Shown here piece after piece: positions 61,475 to 64,000 of a stretch of 64,000 bases of DNA. Source of the stretch: Caproicibacterium sp. BJN0003 (GTDB taxonomy: Bacteria > Bacillota > Clostridia > Oscillospirales > Acutalibacteraceae); contig NZ_CP111108.1 in the NCBI RefSeq assembly GCF_026314295.1, forward strand, positions 1,860,001-1,924,000, in the 5' to 3' direction. The notes under the pieces are model-generated. The model had not been told where the DNA came from and did no database searches. It saw only the letters and a program-made list of their open reading frames with translations. The first letter of the stretch is position 1, and every line of letters starts with the position of its first letter. Both the position numbers and the translations under genes were made by a program.

Positions 61475-62183
61475 TGGGATTCCTCCCCAGCGTATCTTGG
61501 CCATAATAGGCATGTTCACCGTGTTTTCTGAGGTAGTGTTTATCCAAAAGCTCCTGCTGCATAGCAGGCTGCGCACGATTTAGCAGAAGGTTCTGCCATG
61601 CCATACAGGCGACTTCCTCTAGCACAACCGCATTGTGTACTGCATTTTGGGGGTCAGTCCCCCAAGCGAACGGGCCGTGACTGTGAACTAAAACGGCAGG
61701 AATCTCTTCATAAGAGCGTTCCCGGAAGGTTTCCACGATCACGTTGCCGGTCTCCCACTCATACCGCCCTCCAATCTCTTTGGCCGTCATCTTTCTTGTA
61801 CAAGGAATTTCCCCATAAAAATAGTCGCCGTGTGTTGTTCCAAGCGGCGGAACGCCCAGACCACTCTGCGCAAAAGTGGTAGCCCATCGGCTGTGGGTGT
61901 GAACAACGCCACCAATGTTAGGAAATTCCCGATAAAGTACCAAATGAGTATCCGTGTCCGACGATGGCTTGTATCGGCCCTCGACGGTTTCGCCGGTACG
62001 CAGGCTGACGACTACCATATCCTCCGGTTTCATTGTCTCGTACTCCACCCCGCTGGGCTTAATCACTATATAACCCGACTCCCTGTCGATTCCACTGACA
62101 TTGCCCCAGGTGAATGTGACAAGACCGTATTTTTGTAGAAGGAGATTGGCTCGGCAGACCTTCTCCTTTAGTTCCTCTAACAT
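61467..62183 (-). CDS. araD: L-ribulose-5-phosphate 4-epimerase
   Basis: 238 residues. Class II aldolase fold with [26 protein letters not shown] (zinc His pair) and [11 protein letters not shown] (third His). Converts L-ribulose 5-phosphate to D-xylulose 5-phosphate. Start overlaps the araA stop by 7 bp. Confidence 0.93.
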   Translation of the reverse strand: MLEELKEKVCRANLLLQKYGLVTFTWGNVSGIDRESGYIVIKPSGVEYETMKPEDMVVVSLRTGETVEGRYKPSSDTDTHLVLYREFPNIGGVVHTHSRWATTFAQSGLGVPPLGTTHGDYFYGEIPCTRKMTAKEIGGRYEWETGNVIVETFRERSYEEIPAVLVHSHGPFAWGTDPQNAVHNAVVLEEVACMAWQNLLLNRAQPAMQQELLDKHYLRKHGEHAYYGQDTLGRNPNG

Positions 62184-63652
62184 TTTAGCCTCCAGGCGAG
62201 ATCATTGAGGAACAGCTGCTGTTTTAATCCATCGACTGTTGAATCTTTCGTAATATGTACCATTTCAATTTCATTCATTTCTGCCCAGTCCGTCATCATC
62301 TCAGCGGTTGCGTCATAGCTGAGAACACTGTGGTGTGCCCCGCCTGCCATAATCCAAAGCTTTGCGCCGGTGCACAAATCGGGTTGTGCTTTCCACATAA
62401 CACGGGCGACCGGAAGATTCGGCATATCAAAAGGCGGTTTAATGCATTCAATATCCTGAAGGATGAGTCGAAACCGATTACCCATATCCACCAGCGTCAT
62501 TACAACAGCTTTCCCTGGATGGCCTTCAAAAACCAGACGGGCAGGTGGTTCGCGGTTGCCGATTCCCAACGGGTGTACTTCAATTCTCGGCTTCTGCGCC
62601 GCAACCGACGGACAAACCTCCAGCATATGTGCGCCGAGCGAATATTCCCTTCCCTTTTCAAGATTATATGTATAGTCCTCCATAAACGCGGTACCTCCGC
62701 CCATGCCGGCGGTCATCATTTTGACAATATACGTCATGGCACTAACTTTCCAGTCACCTTCTCCGCCATAGCCGTAACCGTCTGCCATCAAATTCTGGCT
62801 GGCAAGCCCGGGCAGCTGCTTCATTCCATAAAGGTCTTCAAAAGTGTTGCTGAAAGCATGGATGCTTTCCCGTTCGAACAGGCACCGCATGGCGATTTCT
62901 TCTTTGGCCTGATAGCGCACCGTATCAATGCTGTCCGTGGCCATTTCATAACGCTCGGCGTATTCTGCCATTTTTTTATCAATATCGGCTTCGCTTACCC
63001 GATCGATTTCCTCTGCCAGCTCGCCAACCGGCCAGGTGTTGACCTGCCATCCGAATTTGATTTGCGCCTCGACCTTGTCGCCTTCCGTAACCGCAACCTC
63101 GCGCATATTATCGCCAAAGCGCATTACTTTCAGTTCCCTTGAGGCTTTGTATCCGACAGCAGCGCGCATCCAAGTTTCAAGTTCTTTCAAAGGTTTTTCG
63201 TCCTGCCAATAGCCCATGACAACCTTGCGCGTCAGTCGCATTCTTGCGCTGATAAATCCATGCTCACGATCGCCGTGTGCCGCCTGGTTGAGATTCATGA
63301 AATCCATGTCCATTTCATCATTGGGAATAGACCGGTTATACTGTGTGGCAAAATGACAGTGAGGTTTTTGCAGTAGGCGAAAGCCCTCTATCCACATTTT
63401 GCTGGGGCTGAAGGTGTGACACCATGTAACGACACCACAGCAGCTATCATCCCAGTTGGCTTCTTTCATTAACCGAGTTGCTTCCGCAGGATCTTTCACC
63501 GTTCCTTTATAAATCAGAGGGAACGGCAGACGCTTTGTCATTTCTTCAGCCATTTCTTTCGCTCTCGCAGCTACTGTATCCAGAACAGTTTGTCCGTACA
63601 GAAATTGAGATCCGACGACAAACCAAAATGTTTTTTCGGTCTTTTCTTCCAT
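62177..63652 (-). CDS. araA: L-arabinose isomerase
   Basis: 491 residues from the ATG at 63652 (GGAGGTAATAAT upstream). Family landmarks [42 protein letters not shown] (Mn ligand Glu region), [10 protein letters not shown] and GGAHHSVLS. Converts L-arabinose to L-ribulose. First gene of the araADB operon. Confidence 0.95.
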   Translation of the reverse strand: MEEKTEKTFWFVVGSQFLYGQTVLDTVAARAKEMAEEMTKRLPFPLIYKGTVKDPAEATRLMKEANWDDSCCGVVTWCHTFSPSKMWIEGFRLLQKPHCHFATQYNRSIPNDEMDMDFMNLNQAAHGDREHGFISARMRLTRKVVMGYWQDEKPLKELETWMRAAVGYKASRELKVMRFGDNMREVAVTEGDKVEAQIKFGWQVNTWPVGELAEEIDRVSEADIDKKMAEYAERYEMATDSIDTVRYQAKEEIAMRCLFERESIHAFSNTFEDLYGMKQLPGLASQNLMADGYGYGGEGDWKVSAMTYIVKMMTAGMGGGTAFMEDYTYNLEKGREYSLGAHMLEVCPSVAAQKPRIEVHPLGIGNREPPARLVFEGHPGKAVVMTLVDMGNRFRLILQDIECIKPPFDMPNLPVARVMWKAQPDLCTGAKLWIMAGGAHHSVLSYDATAEMMTDWAEMNEIEMVHITKDSTVDGLKQQLFLNDLAWRLKC

Positions 63653-63953
63653 ATTATTACCTCCAAAAAAGATTTTGTTGTTTATAATAATTATAAATAG
63701 CAGTCCTATCCGTCTGTATTTCATAGACTAGCATTAATCTGAGCAATTTTCAATGCAAATTATAGTATCCATCACAAATTCATCGTTTATAACATACTAT
63801 TCGCTATTTAATTATGCAAATTTTGATAATTTGTATTTATAAATTTAAGATTATAAAATTATTTGTATGTTGTGTGCCCTATATATTGTATTTTTTGCAA
63901 AGATAACTATAATTAATATAAATGAAAAGATACAGAAAGGTAGTGTGACTTCC
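63653..63953. promoter_or_regulatory. Divergent ara control region
   Basis: Very AT-rich gap between araA (minus) and the regulator (plus). Two half-sites ATTTGTAT (63,829-63,836) and ATTTGTATGT (63,861-63,870) resemble one arm of the AraR box ATTTGTACGTACAAAT. Binding is not shown. Confidence 0.45.
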
Positions 63954-64000
63954 ATGGATTCGCAGAAGAAGTACATACAGCTTTATCATTCAATTGCCGA
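63954..64000 (+). CDS. araR: Start of a GntR-type regulator, probably AraR (partial)
   Basis: Only 15 codons: MDSQKKYIQLYHSIA, with AGAAAGGTAGTG upstream of the ATG at 63954. The KYIQLYHSI pattern is how GntR-type winged-helix domains begin, and AraR is the usual divergent neighbour of araA in Firmicutes. The rest lies outside the window. Confidence 0.55.
   Translation, partial: MDSQKKYIQLYHSIA

Overview
The window looks like part of the chromosome of an anaerobic Firmicute of class Clostridia, probably Oscillospiraceae/Ruminococcaceae-like. Evidence: ferredoxin-dependent 2-oxoacid metabolism, rubrerythrin, desulfoferrodoxin and rubredoxin, Gram-positive ribosome binding sites with frequent TTG/GTG starts, and a Tn1549-type conjugative module. 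No rRNA, tRNA or CRISPR array was seen. All assignments come from reading the sequence and from family knowledge; no search was run.

Region 1 (1-15,072, GC-rich, all minus strand) is the conjugation and maintenance module of an integrative conjugative element (ICE). In transcription order it has ParA, ParB, three exported or membrane-anchored proteins of unknown role, a RepA-like winged-helix protein, a DUF7768-like gene broken by a stop codon, a small coiled-coil protein, PcfB, the VirD4 coupling ATPase, a Maff2 pilin-like peptide, a DUF6674-like protein, VirB6/TrbL, a DUF3851-like protein, PrgI, VirB4 and a CHAP/NlpC-type wall hydrolase that runs off the left edge. The relaxase is not in the window.

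Region 2 (15.0-23.1 kb) is cargo. A subtilisin-like protease and an AAA ATPase match the IetAS (Gao_Iet) anti-phage pair. They sit between two diverged copies of the parA leader, and the second copy still carries a decayed parA start. Next comes an arsenic/metalloid operon (arsR, arsP-type permease, ferredoxin-DUF2703 fusion, small thioredoxin, arsC) with a clear sigma-A promoter and two palindromic operators, then an IS3 relic.

Region 3 (23.1-40.3 kb, AT-rich) is a mosaic of mobile DNA: a large serine recombinase, a DUF927 ATPase, small DUF1643/DUF960/DUF6809 genes, a second replication-type ATPase module followed by 15-bp inverted repeats, a BREX remnant (pglX 3' end, phospholipase-D-like gene, pglZ), then GIY-YIG and DUF2087 genes and a truncated chloramphenicol acetyltransferase.

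Region 4 (40.3-53.5 kb) is a block for oxygen and iron handling: decayed trxB, glutathione peroxidase, ferritin, an SDR, rubrerythrin, a two-subunit 2-oxoacid:ferredoxin oxidoreductase, two tandem desulfoferrodoxins, a deleted gpmA, a DsrE protein preceded by a 47-residue peptide gene, enolase, an FMN reductase, rubredoxin, an Nramp transporter and a truncated VIT1-type transporter. It can be read as one circuit: glycolytic enzymes feed 2-oxoacid oxidation, whose low-potential electrons could reduce the peroxide and superoxide reductases while ferritin, MntH and VIT1 manage metals. Both edges and gpmA are decaying.

Region 5 (53.5-59.9 kb) is a graveyard of truncated genes (quinone oxidoreductase, MarR, sortase-anchored protein tail, DUF1648 protein, recombinase fragment) around an intact SdpI-like protein and a membrane-bound alpha/beta hydrolase. 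A 49-bp hairpin sequence at 19.36 kb recurs at 55.32 kb and may mark the limits of a 36-kb insertion.

Region 6 (59.9-64.0 kb) is an arabinose operon, araA-araD-araB, with the start of a divergent GntR-type regulator at the right edge.
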